DNA of 64,000 nucleotides from Azolla caroliniana. Lineage: Eukaryota > Polypodiophyta. Made by a program: the position numbers and the translations under genes. Each line of letters begins with the position of its first letter. Position 1 is the first letter of the stretch. Location: positions 6,386,001-6,450,000 of the forward strand of contig JBHGNT010000014.1 in NCBI GenBank assembly GCA_043228905.1, read 5' to 3'. Of this stretch, positions 11,654 to 22,600 are shown one piece after another. Under the pieces are notes generated by a model, which was not told the origin of the DNA, did no database searches, and was given only the letters and a program-made list of their open reading frames with translations.

Positions 11654-11846
11654 CAGGCTATAGAATGAACGCCCTTGAAACTTCATTAATCTGTTCCCAA
11701 GATCATATTATTTAAGAACTCTTGACACAATCTGTCTCTACATTATCAGGCTATGGCGTAGGTAGGTCGCAGCTTGAATGGGTTCATCTGAAGCGATCCA
11801 TATTTTCAAATGAATCTTGTCTGCATATTATTGTTCAGCAGGCTAT
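11654..11846 (+). repeat. three CAGGCTAT motifs at about 92-bp spacing
   Basis: CAGGCTAT occurs at 11654, 11747 and 11839, spaced 93 and 92 bp. The upstream sequence of each shares weak similarity (CTGTCTCTACATTAT compared with TTGTCTGCATATTATT). Each looks like a splice acceptor (CAG|G). This could be a degenerate tandem duplication in the leader. Confidence 0.4.
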
Positions 11847-12366
11847 ATAATATAACAAATTGTTCCTATTCTCCTTTCAGACTGTCGCTTAACTATCCAT
11901 CCTCGTGAAAAAGGGGGACTGGAATTTAATAAATAGGTTAGATCAGTCGCACCTCCAAACGTTCAATAAGCTGCCTGCGTATTCCGCACTGTTACAAAGG
12001 AGGGAGGGGGAAAGAAGATGGCAAACAACAATATCTGAATTGTAACTGAAGAAATAGTCTGTTAATTAATTGTGCAGGAAATCGTATAGCAGGTCATCGT
12101 CGCCATTGGACTCTATGCAGGCCTTCCTTGCTTATTACAGTATACCGCAAGGCAATCTTCGTTTTCCATGTAAAGCTGCAGATGTATGCATTAAATTTTA
12201 AGTGACCAGCAGATTTAACATCAAAAATCAACTGTCGCTGTTTATACTCAATCAATCAATCAATCAATCAACCAACCCAACAGTGAAGCAAATAGCATAA
12301 AACGTGGTGTTTTTGAGAAACGAGGTCTTCATTCAGCTCTCAATCTGCGAGACAGAAGAAGAGGGA

Positions 12367-15300
12367 ATGGAGAAATCAGGGAAGTTAAGTGAGATTAATG
12401 GAGTGGTGTGGTGGAGTGGCATAGGCATAGGCAGCGGCAGCGGCAGCGGCCTGCAACCCCCGTCCTCACCTTCTCTGCTAGTAAACAATAGCAGCAATAA
12501 CCATGGCCTGCAGCCAGGGTCAAATGTATCCACCATTAAGCAAGCAGCTCACCATGGCCATAAGGATTATTATAGTAGCGCAGCAGCAGCAGCAGCTGGA
12601 CATGTCAGTAATCTTGAGCCGTCCTTATCATCAGCTGGAGCACCTGTGCTTTTGCAAAGCATTCCTTCCATTCCTCCACCTGCTCCTGCTCCTGCTCGTG
12701 GAGCAGGAGGAGAGGAAAGGCTGCAAGCTGCAGGGCGGTTCATTGACATGACAAAGGTGCAGCCATGGTGGAGTACTACTACTACTACTACTAGCAGCAG
12801 CAGCAACAACAGTAGCACCTCCTCCTCCTCCTCCTCCTCCACCTCCACCCCCACCTCAACCTCCTCTTCCTCCTCAGGTATTCAGTATCAATCAGTATGT
12901 ATGTATGTACATGTACATGTACTGTATGTAAGTATTGCATGTATTGACTTTATGTATGTATGTATGTATGTATGTATGTATGTATGTATGTATGTATGTA
13001 TGTATGTATACGATGATGATCTGTATGTATACGCTCTCAGAGTTTTAGCACTCACCATAAATAAACATGCATCGAAAGTTACCTCCATTTCTCATGTTTA
13101 GCAGCAGCCTGATTGATTCAACTTTTCTCTGGATTTATTAAGACGACTTTTTCATTAACATGGTGCCATTAAAGCCCCCCCCCCCCCTCTCTTCTAATTT
13201 GAATAACCTTAGTACTATCGTAGACAATGAAACGCTCAGATTAAGCTGCATGATGAAAAACTAGGTCAGGATCTATATACGACAACTAATGCTTCAATCG
13301 TATTTTCAACAGCATTGCATATGAATTAGGTCGTTCAGATCCAAACACCAACAGGGGAAAGGGAAAAGGGAAAAAGAAAAAAATGTCTCTTAATGGTTAT
13401 CATCACAAGCGTGCTTGCTGTTCTTAAGATCTGTTTGTTCTTGAATACATTTTTTACGTGCAGCTTTGAGTAGGGTTAACATCTATACTCCCATCTCCAT
13501 GCATGGCTCTTACCATTATTGTTTAGGTTACGATAATCATGATCACTGCCAACTGGTTTCGGCCATGCCTCCTTACATTCTGCACTCGCAAGCTGGCGAT
13601 TATGTGATACCCAACATACAACTGGAGCTCGCCATCAATTCCATGGTAATTACATTAGCCCTTCCCCACAAATGCTTACAATTTCATCTCGCATTCCACA
13701 AGGAATAGTCTAAATTCAACAGAAAAGGAACTTCAAAACACACCATTGCCACATTGCATACAAAGTTGCCACATATCGACCTACCCCCCCCCCCCCCCCC
13801 CAGGTTAAACAGCTATTTGTGATGTAAAACCAGGTCCAGCCTGCCTACTCTTACTTGGATCCATATTTCGGTGGCATGCTGGCTGCATATAGTGGTCAAC
13901 CAGTGGTGAGTTTCTCCTGGCACACCATTGTCGACCTTATGAAACTCCAGAGTTAATTAGCATGAATTGACTTTTTAAGCTTGGTCTTGCTCTTGGTCTT
14001 TTGATTTTGTGATTTGATTAGAGTCCGTCTCAAGTGATCAGTTTTCATCAAGCTCGGATGCCGTTGCCAACAGTACCAACTGAAGAAGAACCGGTGTATG
14101 TGAATGCAAAGCAATACGCGGGTATCTTACGCAGGAGGCATCGCCGTGCCAAGTTAGAGTCTGAAAATAAGCTCGTCAGGTCCAGAAAGGTACCACAATG
14201 AGACTCCTTCCTATATGGGCATACATGATTCAGAACAGTGTTTCATTTAGTTAAAGAGGGGAAAATACCCAAACACCAAACTAACTTGGCTGGGCGTGAC
14301 TAAAATGTCTTCTACTACTCCTTCTCCCCCCCCCCCCCCCCCCCAAGAGAAAAAAAGGAAGAAAGAAATACCCAAAACTTAATAGAAACCAGTCCTATGT
14401 ACAAAAATTTACTACTGCATAAGGGTGATTTTTGGTATTTATCTTTTATAAAGTCGGGGAATATTCTGGTAGATACCTGGCAACCAGAAGATAGGTGCAT
14501 TCTTAAGTTTTGCCCTTGTCCATCATACCTACCTCTCCCATCCAGCAGTGTGATTTGTAATAAATGTGAACTACATATATTGATGTCAGAGAGGTTTTTT
14601 GGATTGCAGCCATACCTTCATGAATCGCGCCATCTGCATGCAATGAGAAGGGCTAGGGGATGTGGGGGACGCTTCTTGAATACCAAGAAAAAAGATGAAT
14701 CTTCAAACTGTTTCAATAACAATGTGTCATCAGAGGGGGCGCAATCCTCTCAGGAGGGTACAACGATCGACTCAAACGAGACAGGCATAACCATTGAATG
14801 TGGAGTGGAATCCCGACAAGAAGAGGGTTACTTGAATACAATGCGTGACTTGGGAAACCGTGGGATAGTGGGTATGAATCAATCCATTGGAGATGGCACT
14901 AGTGGCTTTTCCTCCGGAATGCATGTGCAAAATGGTCATCCAATCATATCTTCAGGTGAAACCTACTGTTGTATTTCTTTTGAGTAGGTTCTCTCTTAGT
15001 ATCTCAACATAAATGAACCAGCAATCACATGAGAAACTTTGATCTGAAGGGGGCATTTGGGGAAATACACAAAGAAAAACTTCAGGGTACTTCGGATTGT
15101 TTTCTCTCTTTGATAGTTATATAGTGAGAGGGGTGGGAGACCCCTCAAATATGTAATGTGAGAGGTGAAAACCCAACCCAACCCACAAAGTCATGGCCAC
15201 AACTAGGATGATCTCTGTAAGCATAATACTTGTCTTAGGACTCCACACACTCAATATCGAAGGCAGAGCATATATATATATGCCCCTTCCTCTAAATCTT

Positions 15301-15596
15301 TTGTAAAACTGCAAGGATGGGGATGTTAAAAACCTAAAAGTTTGATATGTATGTGATAAGATTGAAAGAACCCAAGTTGGATCGCCCCGGCATAGGCTAG
15401 GCCTTTGTCTCATAGATCACATCAAAATATATCTATGTATACATCCACCCTACACCTGAAAGTTTTGAATGATTGTTTTTTTCAGTTTCAGTAACGTTTT
15501 GTTTTGTTTTGTTGCTTTATTGAGTCAGATACAGAAGGTGGAGACCTTACCTTTCAAATGTTCTGTTTTTGGGCAGGTGTTCCTTTTGGCACCTGA
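12367..15596 (+). CDS. NF-YA: NF-YA, CCAAT-binding transcription factor subunit A
   Basis: NF-YA is the nuclear subunit that joins the NF-YB/NF-YC dimer and reads CCAAT. My model has exons 12367-12877, 13464-13645, 13834-13905, 14022-14189, 14610-14955 and 15577-15596: 1299 nt, 432 residues, all GT-AG, all phases closing. The start is the first ATG after an in-frame TAA at 12298. Residues 1-170 are low complexity: Gly-Ser, Ala, Thr and Ser runs coded by microsatellites. Residues 225-255 hold the plant QLEL...DPYFGG...AAY segment. The A1 helix is at 279-300 ([20 protein letters not shown]), binding NF-YB/YC. The DNA-reading A2 helix is at 315-334 ([20 protein letters not shown]). The usual His of QYH is Ala here, and Cys replaces the usual Ser/Asn of RG-x-GG. 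Reading through exon 5 instead of splicing gives an alternative stop at 14985-14987. A miR169-type site follows in the 3' UTR. The family call is firm; the final 6-codon exon is the least certain. Confidence 0.93.
12952..13008. repeat. (TATG)n microsatellite in NF-YA intron 1
   Basis: About 13 TATG units inside the first coding-region intron (12878-13463). The intron also holds a C13 homopolymer at 13175-13187. Open frames through this repeat are artefacts. Confidence 0.95.
13784..13801. repeat. C18 homopolymer before NF-YA exon 3
   Basis: An uninterrupted C run ends about 30 bp upstream of exon 3. A similar C19 run lies in intron 4 at 14326-14344. The opposite strand carries long G runs. 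Confidence 0.95.
14326..14344. repeat. C19 homopolymer in NF-YA intron 4
   Basis: Uninterrupted C run in the 420-bp intron between the A1 and A2 coding exons. Confidence 0.95.
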
Positions 15597-16060
15597 AGGC
15601 ATCATATGAGACGGTTGTGAAGAATGAGGTCAGAGCTGAAGCTAGTTCTGGCTTTGTTTCAGTCATTGCGTGTTGACTAAAGGCAATTCATTCTTGGCTT
15701 ATCTTACCTGTGCTTCCTTTGTGGTGGGGAGTGCAGCTCAGACAAAAAAAAAAAAGAACATAGAAATCATCTCAACTCTCCTTTAATGGAGAGCTCTTAT
15801 TTTTCAGTACTTCTTTTTGGACCTTGTTTTTTTAAGCTATGTTTTCTTTCAAGCTCCTGGCTGCTTGAGGAACTACTCTCTTTTAACTAAAGTGGATGTG
15901 TGAATCATCATCATCATGCGGATTTGCGCGAGAAATGCAAAAGTTTGTGCACCAAGTTTGTGTAGAATGGATGGATTGCTTGCATTGCTAGGATGAATTT
16001 ATTCCTGTACAACCTTTTTTTTTTCTTGATAGCTCTTAAGGTATATTTATATGTAGCTCA
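15597..16060 (+). other. NF-YA 3' UTR
   Basis: This is the sequence after the stop, T-rich in places, with a miR169-type site at 15681-15700. The end is not defined; I see no unambiguous AATAAA. The UTR probably ends before or near the T run at 16016-16024 and the TATATTTATATG stretch that follows. Confidence 0.5.
15681..15700 (+). promoter_or_regulatory. miR169-type target site in NF-YA 3' UTR
   Basis: AGGCAATTCATTCTTGGCTT pairs with the miR169 family, whose ideal target is CGGCAAGTCATCCTTGGCT. Differences are an A at the 5' end, T for G at the seventh base, and a G:U wobble at the T of CATTC. The 3' part, TCTTGGCT, pairs with the miRNA 5' region and is intact apart from that wobble. NF-YA mRNAs are the known miR169 targets in plants, usually in the 3' UTR. 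The match is seen; cleavage is inferred. Confidence 0.8.
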
Positions 16061-16856
16061 ATTGTGTGATTCTTCAACGGCTATTGAGTTTTAAAACAAA
16101 ATACGAATTCCTTGCCTGGATCTCCAACTTAGGGAAAGTAACCTGGAGAGTGTCATGTGTCAATAACACAGGTAGTTAGTGGCATGGCCTACATGCATGA
16201 TGAATTGCTATTGTCTGTCCTTTTACTTCACTTTCACTTATGCCAAACCTAATCAAAGTCTAAAAAGGGTATGGAAATTTTGGCGTGTGGTAGTGGGACA
16301 CTCTAATCAAAGTATATATGAAAGAAAATAAGGGATTCCGATGTTAACATGCCTCATCAAGTGGGAAAATACACCACAATATTGGATATATTGTGCCCAA
16401 TCAATCAATCAATCAACCAACCAACTATATTATTGATGCTCTTATGTGAATGGAGTATTCTTAAATCAATCAATCAATCAACCATATTAATGCTCTCATA
16501 CACAATATTTTTAAATTACCCTATCTATTGCATTATTAGATTTAATAAATGACCCAACACCCCTTATTGTTATTATCCAATGCAATATATAACCTTGTTG
16601 TGATCCAATCAAGTTCAATTTCATGCGTGTAAAATGACGAGAAATGATTTCCTTGTAGAGGTAGGCCTAGGTGTATGTTTAGATGGAGAAGATTTTGTGC
16701 GGTTTTAAAAGGGAGGTGGGCCATCTTTTTGCTAGACTTGGGTTCTAGGTTGGAATGCAAGCTTGTGCATATGTACTTTCATCTCTTAATCAAACATGTG
16801 GACCAAGATATGTATGAGAAGATGGTTTTTTATACCTTAGTTTGAATCACGTGTAA
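16061..16856. other. spacer, no gene seen
   Basis: AT-rich spacer with ATCA/CAAT tandem units at 16397-16424 and 16466-16482. No coding signal. Confidence 0.6.
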
Positions 16857-16865
16857 TAAAAAGAA

Positions 16866-17149
16866 GGGAAAAGTACCAGGATGCCCCTGGAAGTTCATCT
16901 ATTTACCAGAATGCCCCTATGTCCAAAACATTACACTTTATAAAGTAATTATACACTCAAATCTACAAGCCCTATTTACCAAAGATGGAAGAAATGGACC
17001 CAAACTAGCCATATTTACCAAAGATTTGAGTGTATAATTACTTTATAAAGTGTAATTTTTTGGACATAGGGGTAGTTTGGTAAATTTGCAACTTCTAGGG
17101 GCATTCTGGTAAATAGACGAACTTCCAGGGGTATCGTGGTACTTTTCCC
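16866..17149. mobile_element. 284-bp foldback MITE, Mutator type
   Basis: Two arms of roughly 105 bp form a near-perfect inverted repeat. The left arm begins GGGAAAAGTACCAGGATGCC and the right arm ends with its complement carrying two changes. The element is bounded by a perfect 9-bp direct repeat, TAAAAAGAA, at 16857-16865 and 17150-17158. Long terminal inverted repeats with a 9-bp duplication are the hallmark of Mutator-like elements. It has no coding capacity, so it must have moved using an enzyme supplied elsewhere. Confidence 0.9.
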
Positions 17150-17158
17150 TAAAAAGAA

Positions 17159-19680
17159 CATGTAGTGTGCATTGGGTCTCACCAAACCCAGTGGCTTGGT
17201 GTATAATTCTTGGTCCTCATAGCTAAAACATATGCACATCAATTATCGTTCCCAAACTCGTATGACAATTTCCCTTGATTACCATGGTTTTAAAAAACTA
17301 CACAATTTCCTCGTAATGTTCTATTGGAGACTCCACTTTGTGACATGGGTCCTTGATCAAATATTTCCCATTGTGTATTTATTACATTGTACTCAACATA
17401 TGAGAGTCAGATAGGTGTGATTTATTGCAAGAGGTGGCAACGATATCTTTCACAAAAAATGTTTTGGCAACTTCACATAAATATTTGTATCATGACATAA
17501 GTTTCATGGACGCTTCATAGGCTTTTAGGTAACGCCCATGAACAACTAAAAAAATTCTATGAGAGCATATGATATAAGTTGTCTTGCTTTATAGCTAATA
17601 TTCAACTCATTTTTAGAGAACATCGAGATTGTTGTGAATCAATTATTATCTTGGTTGTTATTTGGATGGTCCATGCATCAAGTTAAGGTGCTTTCCCATC
17701 AAAAAACAACTTGTAAGCCCAATAAAGTTTAGTTTGTTATGACACGCAAAGTTTTCTCTAATAGCAACCCCAAGTAATGGCATATTAATACATAGACATA
17801 TATACATTTATTTCGTGTTGGATGCATGTGAACACCATAGTGCACCTGTGGGACAACAATTTTGGAGATATGTCTTTTCATATTGACAATAATACGAGAC
17901 GCATAAAAAAACTTGGAAATGTATCACGCATAATTAACATCTTATATTCTTGGTATGGACATCACACAAAGGCCCACATTAATTAATTTCTATAAAATGT
18001 CATTATTTAGTGACGAAAAAAAGTTAGCATCCTATAGAAGCTCCTTATCACATCAAGTTGTTTAAGTTCCATCCCGTTTTCCTCTAATATACGAACTACG
18101 TACGAGACACTTCACCATGTGACCATTATCTTTAAGACACCACTTCATGACTTCCGCTAGCATAATTGCAATACTTTGCCGTTTCCCTTCATCTTATCGA
18201 TTTGTAAGGCCTCATTTTATCTCCTATCTTCACCCGTGTGGGTCATGCAACTTTCCCGAGATACAAACGCGGTGTTCTGTGGTTTAATTCCTATTTAATA
18301 GCATTGACTTTTTTAAGGAAGTTCAATCGGCTCAACCCTTTGTTGAAATCGAATCCACAAAGCCATTTTTTTAAGGACGAGTTTGTTGGTCTAGATAATC
18401 TCAAATTAAAATCCGAAAAGAAAATGGTTTCCAACTATGAAGATTTTCCATTTGCAACAGTAACACGAATAATGGACACAACATCAAACCCAATTATTAA
18501 GAGGTGACCCACCAACCTCTGGGGTTGCAAAGTGCCACAAGCTTGCATCAACTTCCTACACTAAATTTTCAAACCTCTCATAAAGTAAGATCGCTGACAT
18601 CAGAAGGATAATTTGTTATACAAAATTGGTCGGTTGTTTCGTGCACATATATGAGGAGATAACGCCTTCACCTTTATCTTTAGGACATAACATCTTGTTT
18701 GTGACATGTTTCAACAAGTGGTTAATTTGACTTTCTTCGGATGTCTCCTAGTTCCTTTTATCCTTTCGTGACTACAATTCTTGAGAAGTGTTATTTTCAT
18801 ACAATGATGCCCTCGTACTCTCATCAAGCTCACCGCGCCTCAAAACACACCTAATGGGATGATCGAAAAGCATGTGCACTACATCTCAAAATACCCTTCC
18901 TAATGGGATGATCACTATTAATCTTTTCGCTCACTCTCTTAGTTTCATCAATTTAATAAAATGGTGACCATCTTTGTACCTCCTCCCCTGCATACGTACC
19001 TCATTATTACGCCATCTATTTGACATATTATTGGTATCTATTGAAAATAATTCATTGATTCTTCAATGGGAAAAGGTGACAACTGCAATTTGTATACCCT
19101 CCAAAACCATAGAGACATAACAGAAGAGGCCACATATTTGAGTTCAACACTCATTGGGAGGCATGCTACAAACGTTTTGATTATATTCATTCAAACTTTA
19201 GCATAGAGATGTATGATTAATTCAACACATCATGGTGAGATCTCTAAATCGTCACGTTAACATTAATCAGACAATGAACTTGACATGGTGTTAAAACAAT
19301 GTGTTTTTGAATCCAGAACTATGGTAACCAACAAGAGAGATTCAGGAAAAATATCGATTTATGGGCACAATTAAACACAATTCAAGAATAGCACTTTAAT
19401 TATACCTTCCAATACAAATTACTCAGTAAAAGTAGGTGGGAGATCTGTCAGTTAGAAATCAACAAACCTGGAAATATTTCATCCATGGCAAGGAAACAGT
19501 TACTATACTTAGTTCATCCATTACAAACAGATAGCAAATCACAACCATATGACATGTATCTTGTGTTCATAGTTCCTTTACAAGACTAAGTTAATCACAC
19601 ACTCAACCCACTCAACAGCCTTTATCCAAAACAAGTGGAGAGATGCAAAACCTTTCTCAAAAATCCATCAATCTTCAAAC
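17159..19680. other. spacer between the convergent genes, no gene seen
   Basis: AT-rich sequence without conserved frames. The longest open stretch (18238-18507) has no family features and I do not call it. The last few hundred bases should include the HD-ZIP III 3' UTR. Confidence 0.6.
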
Positions 19681-19686
19681 ACATGC

Positions 19687-22600
19687 CTACAAGGGCACAC
19701 TAGAGAAAGACCAATTGGAGAACATAAATGCAGCCACGCTCATGTTTTTATCGGTTGTTACAACCTTCCATCCTGTAGCATGATTGAAGGTAACCGGCCG
19801 ACCAGTACTAGTCAAGCAAATTCCTGAAGGCAGGCATGCATACCCCTACAACAAACATAAAAAAAGATGTTCCATGAGGCTTTATATCATTCAAATCTTG
19901 ATTGATACGTTAATTTTTATGTATTTTGGTTTTAAGTGCTCTTTGATAACTAGCATCTAAGAAATTCGTCAAAGGTTTATATTATACCTCCTTTTGAATG
20001 AAAGGAGGTGGCTGTGAATAGTCCGTCTTGCGGCATCCATCGTGAAACATTTGTTCTAGGGATAATCCCCTCAAAGCATTTGCATTGGTTTCAAGCATAT
20101 CAAGAGCCGCTTGGTTGGCAAATATGAACTCCGGTAATGGCTGCAATCACCAGCAGTTTAGTTTTTGGTCTTGTTTCATTTGTAGAAAGTAAAAATGGAA
20201 CCTTTCTACATCGTTCGAATGTGAGACAAGAAATAATGAAGACCATTGAAGTACCTTCCATGCACAGCAAACGATAGAATCCTTGAGGTTCCAGAAATTC
20301 CTGAACATTTCTTCGGGATCCCCACTAACACATGGCAATAGATCTTGGCCAAGGTAGGACCTAAACCAAATAAAGAGAATTCCTTAGAACTTTCAGATCC
20401 CAATGCTCAAATAATCGGGGTGCATATAAAATACCTCAAATGCTAGTTAAACAATGACAGAACAAAATGTTTCACAAATCTTGACTAAAATCCAACATAC
20501 CCACAACTTTCCAGGCATTTACCAGAACACCTCTACTAACTTCCAAAACTTGCCAGAATTAATACAGCCGATGCATGAGAGAGGGGAATTCTGGTGGTTT
20601 TCGGAAACTTAAAGAGGTATTCTGATAACCATCCATCAAGTTAGGATGTATATTGGCGTTTTTAGAGTTTTCCCCTAAGTCTATACCTGTAGCTGTCCAC
20701 AATCTGTCGTACAAGAACCAAAGCATCTCCACTAGATTGCCCTGTTATAGTAGGTGGGTGTGGTATGCGCAAGGAGCCAATGGCTGCCTGCTGAAGAACA
20801 TCAACCAAGGCTTGCACATGCCTCTGAATATTTAGAGCCACTACATCTCGACTTTCAGCCTTGTACATGTATTGGAAAGCTATGGTTAAAATTGAGCTTT
20901 GTTCTTGCATTGGTGAGCGACCACCATTGCTTACTTGCATCCTATTGTCATTACATGACCTTTCTTCAAGCGAGGATGCTAGATCCAATGTTTGTGACGA
21001 ATTATCCTGTGCCAGGATTAGTCATTATGATAAGCTATAAAATGCTTCGATCCCTTGTTAAACATTGAAGGATACACCCATACTTTTAAATATAATACAT
21101 ACTTTAGATCCACCTAAATGCAGAACTCTGAAGCCTGATGGAAGTAGGGGAGCATCATCTGGGACAGATGCATCAATAGGAGCAAAGATCAACTGTGTAT
21201 ACTCCCCAACTTTGATTTCCTCCATGGTGCTGCAAAGCTTCATTAATTCAAAATTCCAAGAGGTTAGAGTCAAAGAGTAGTGATGCCAAACATGTACTCG
21301 ATATTATGTCAATGACCAAAATCGAAAGCTTTAACTTTATGCATCATGCAAGAGTGTTATAGCCACTAATCAACAGTTTGATCAAAGCTATTGCTTATAT
21401 AGATAGATAGATAGATAGATTTTAAAATATATGGAGGTAAAGTTGAGGACTAAACATTTTCCAAAATTTATACTTTGAAGTCATGCACACGAAAAATTAG
21501 CTGCAAAAAATACTGGGTTTACTTTCTCCAAAGGGTTGAAGCTAAGTAGCATTGTGATGTAGAATATATATGCTAGAAATAGAGGCCCCGAACAATCAGT
21601 GTGGTTAGATACCTGAAGCAAGAAATTGTCCTGAAAGATGTCATCATTCCTCCGCTGAACTCTTACTACCTCTAACACCTGCAAGCAAAAGCATACACAA
21701 ATAGAATGAACTTCATTACTTTTGTTTGCTACCATAATGTTTTTGATCTAGAAACAAAACTTTGTTTTTTAGGCCCGACCTCCTCTTGTCCTATAATTGG
21801 CTGAAGTACTCGAACTGAGCTAAACTTCTTCTTTGACAAATCATTCATAGTCAACCTTGTAGAATCTGATTGACTTATATCGGTGCCAAAATCTGCCCAT
21901 GAAATCCACCTTTCCTTGAGGAAAGAGAGGAGAAGCGGGGGAGGGACACCCTATATGGTACAATTTCAGAAAAAGAAATAAATAAAAAGATGAACAACGA
22001 AAATCCTTTCTCTCTTAGATAATGACAATGGCTTCCCAGGCATAAAATTGAGAACTAACTGACCTGTAACAACAAAGAGGCTTTTGCACATATAATGCCA
22101 CTTCTATTTCTACTTCCAGCATCCATGGCTCCAAATTGCTTCGAATTTGAAGGTGGGTTAATGTAAATACTTACAGTACTTGGCCCATCATTTATAATAG
22201 AAACCCACCCTTCATCAGGAAAACAATTGACTGCATCATTGAAACCTCTGAAAATCAAATGGGTAATAGTTGTCTGATAAGAAAAACAAGAGGTTAAAAG
22301 ACAAAAAGATGAACATATCCAACGAATAAGAACGCTACCTGATAAGCCGATGGCTGAATCCACGCAATGAAGCTGTTGGATCAGTTATTAAATCTACTTC
22401 AGATTTCTCTTTAACTATACTCTTTAGATGAAATAAGACCTGCAAAAGAGTATATATAATCAAATGCTAAAAGCAACAGCAAACCGTATACCCAAGAAAG
22501 ACAGACAATGATTTCCAATATAAATAACTCACTTTACAAGTCATTCTTCTTGCAAGAATTGTCGATGTGGTGTAAAGAGGCCGAACTCCTTCAAGTGCGT

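Larger units (their letters stand above)
10061..12366 (+). other. long 5' leader / leader-intron region of NF-YA
   Basis: About 2.3 kb separate the promoter island from the first in-frame ATG. It holds purine runs (10098-10160), a CTT run (10250-10275), a TATA-like TATATAG near 10299, ACAG and AGTC tandem units (10317-10358), a likely donor (TTAGAG|GTAACC near 10398) and several candidate acceptors (TCTGCAG near 11284, GTGCAG near 12077). Plant NF-YA genes often have spliced leaders with upstream ORFs. A 30-codon upstream ORF lies at 10189-10281. Exact leader exons cannot be fixed without transcripts. Confidence 0.45.

Noticed and set aside
12890-13101. Extension of NF-YA exon 1 through the TATG repeat
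   Set aside because: A strong donor at 12877 and a downstream exon matching the family show that this is intron 1.
14397-14609. Open frame continuing upstream of NF-YA exon 5
   Set aside because: It is intron 4; a good acceptor (TTGCAG at 14609) and phase 0 continuity with exon 4 define the true start.
18238-18507. 89-residue frame in the spacer
   Set aside because: No domain, no codon bias signal by eye, no promoter or neighbour support.
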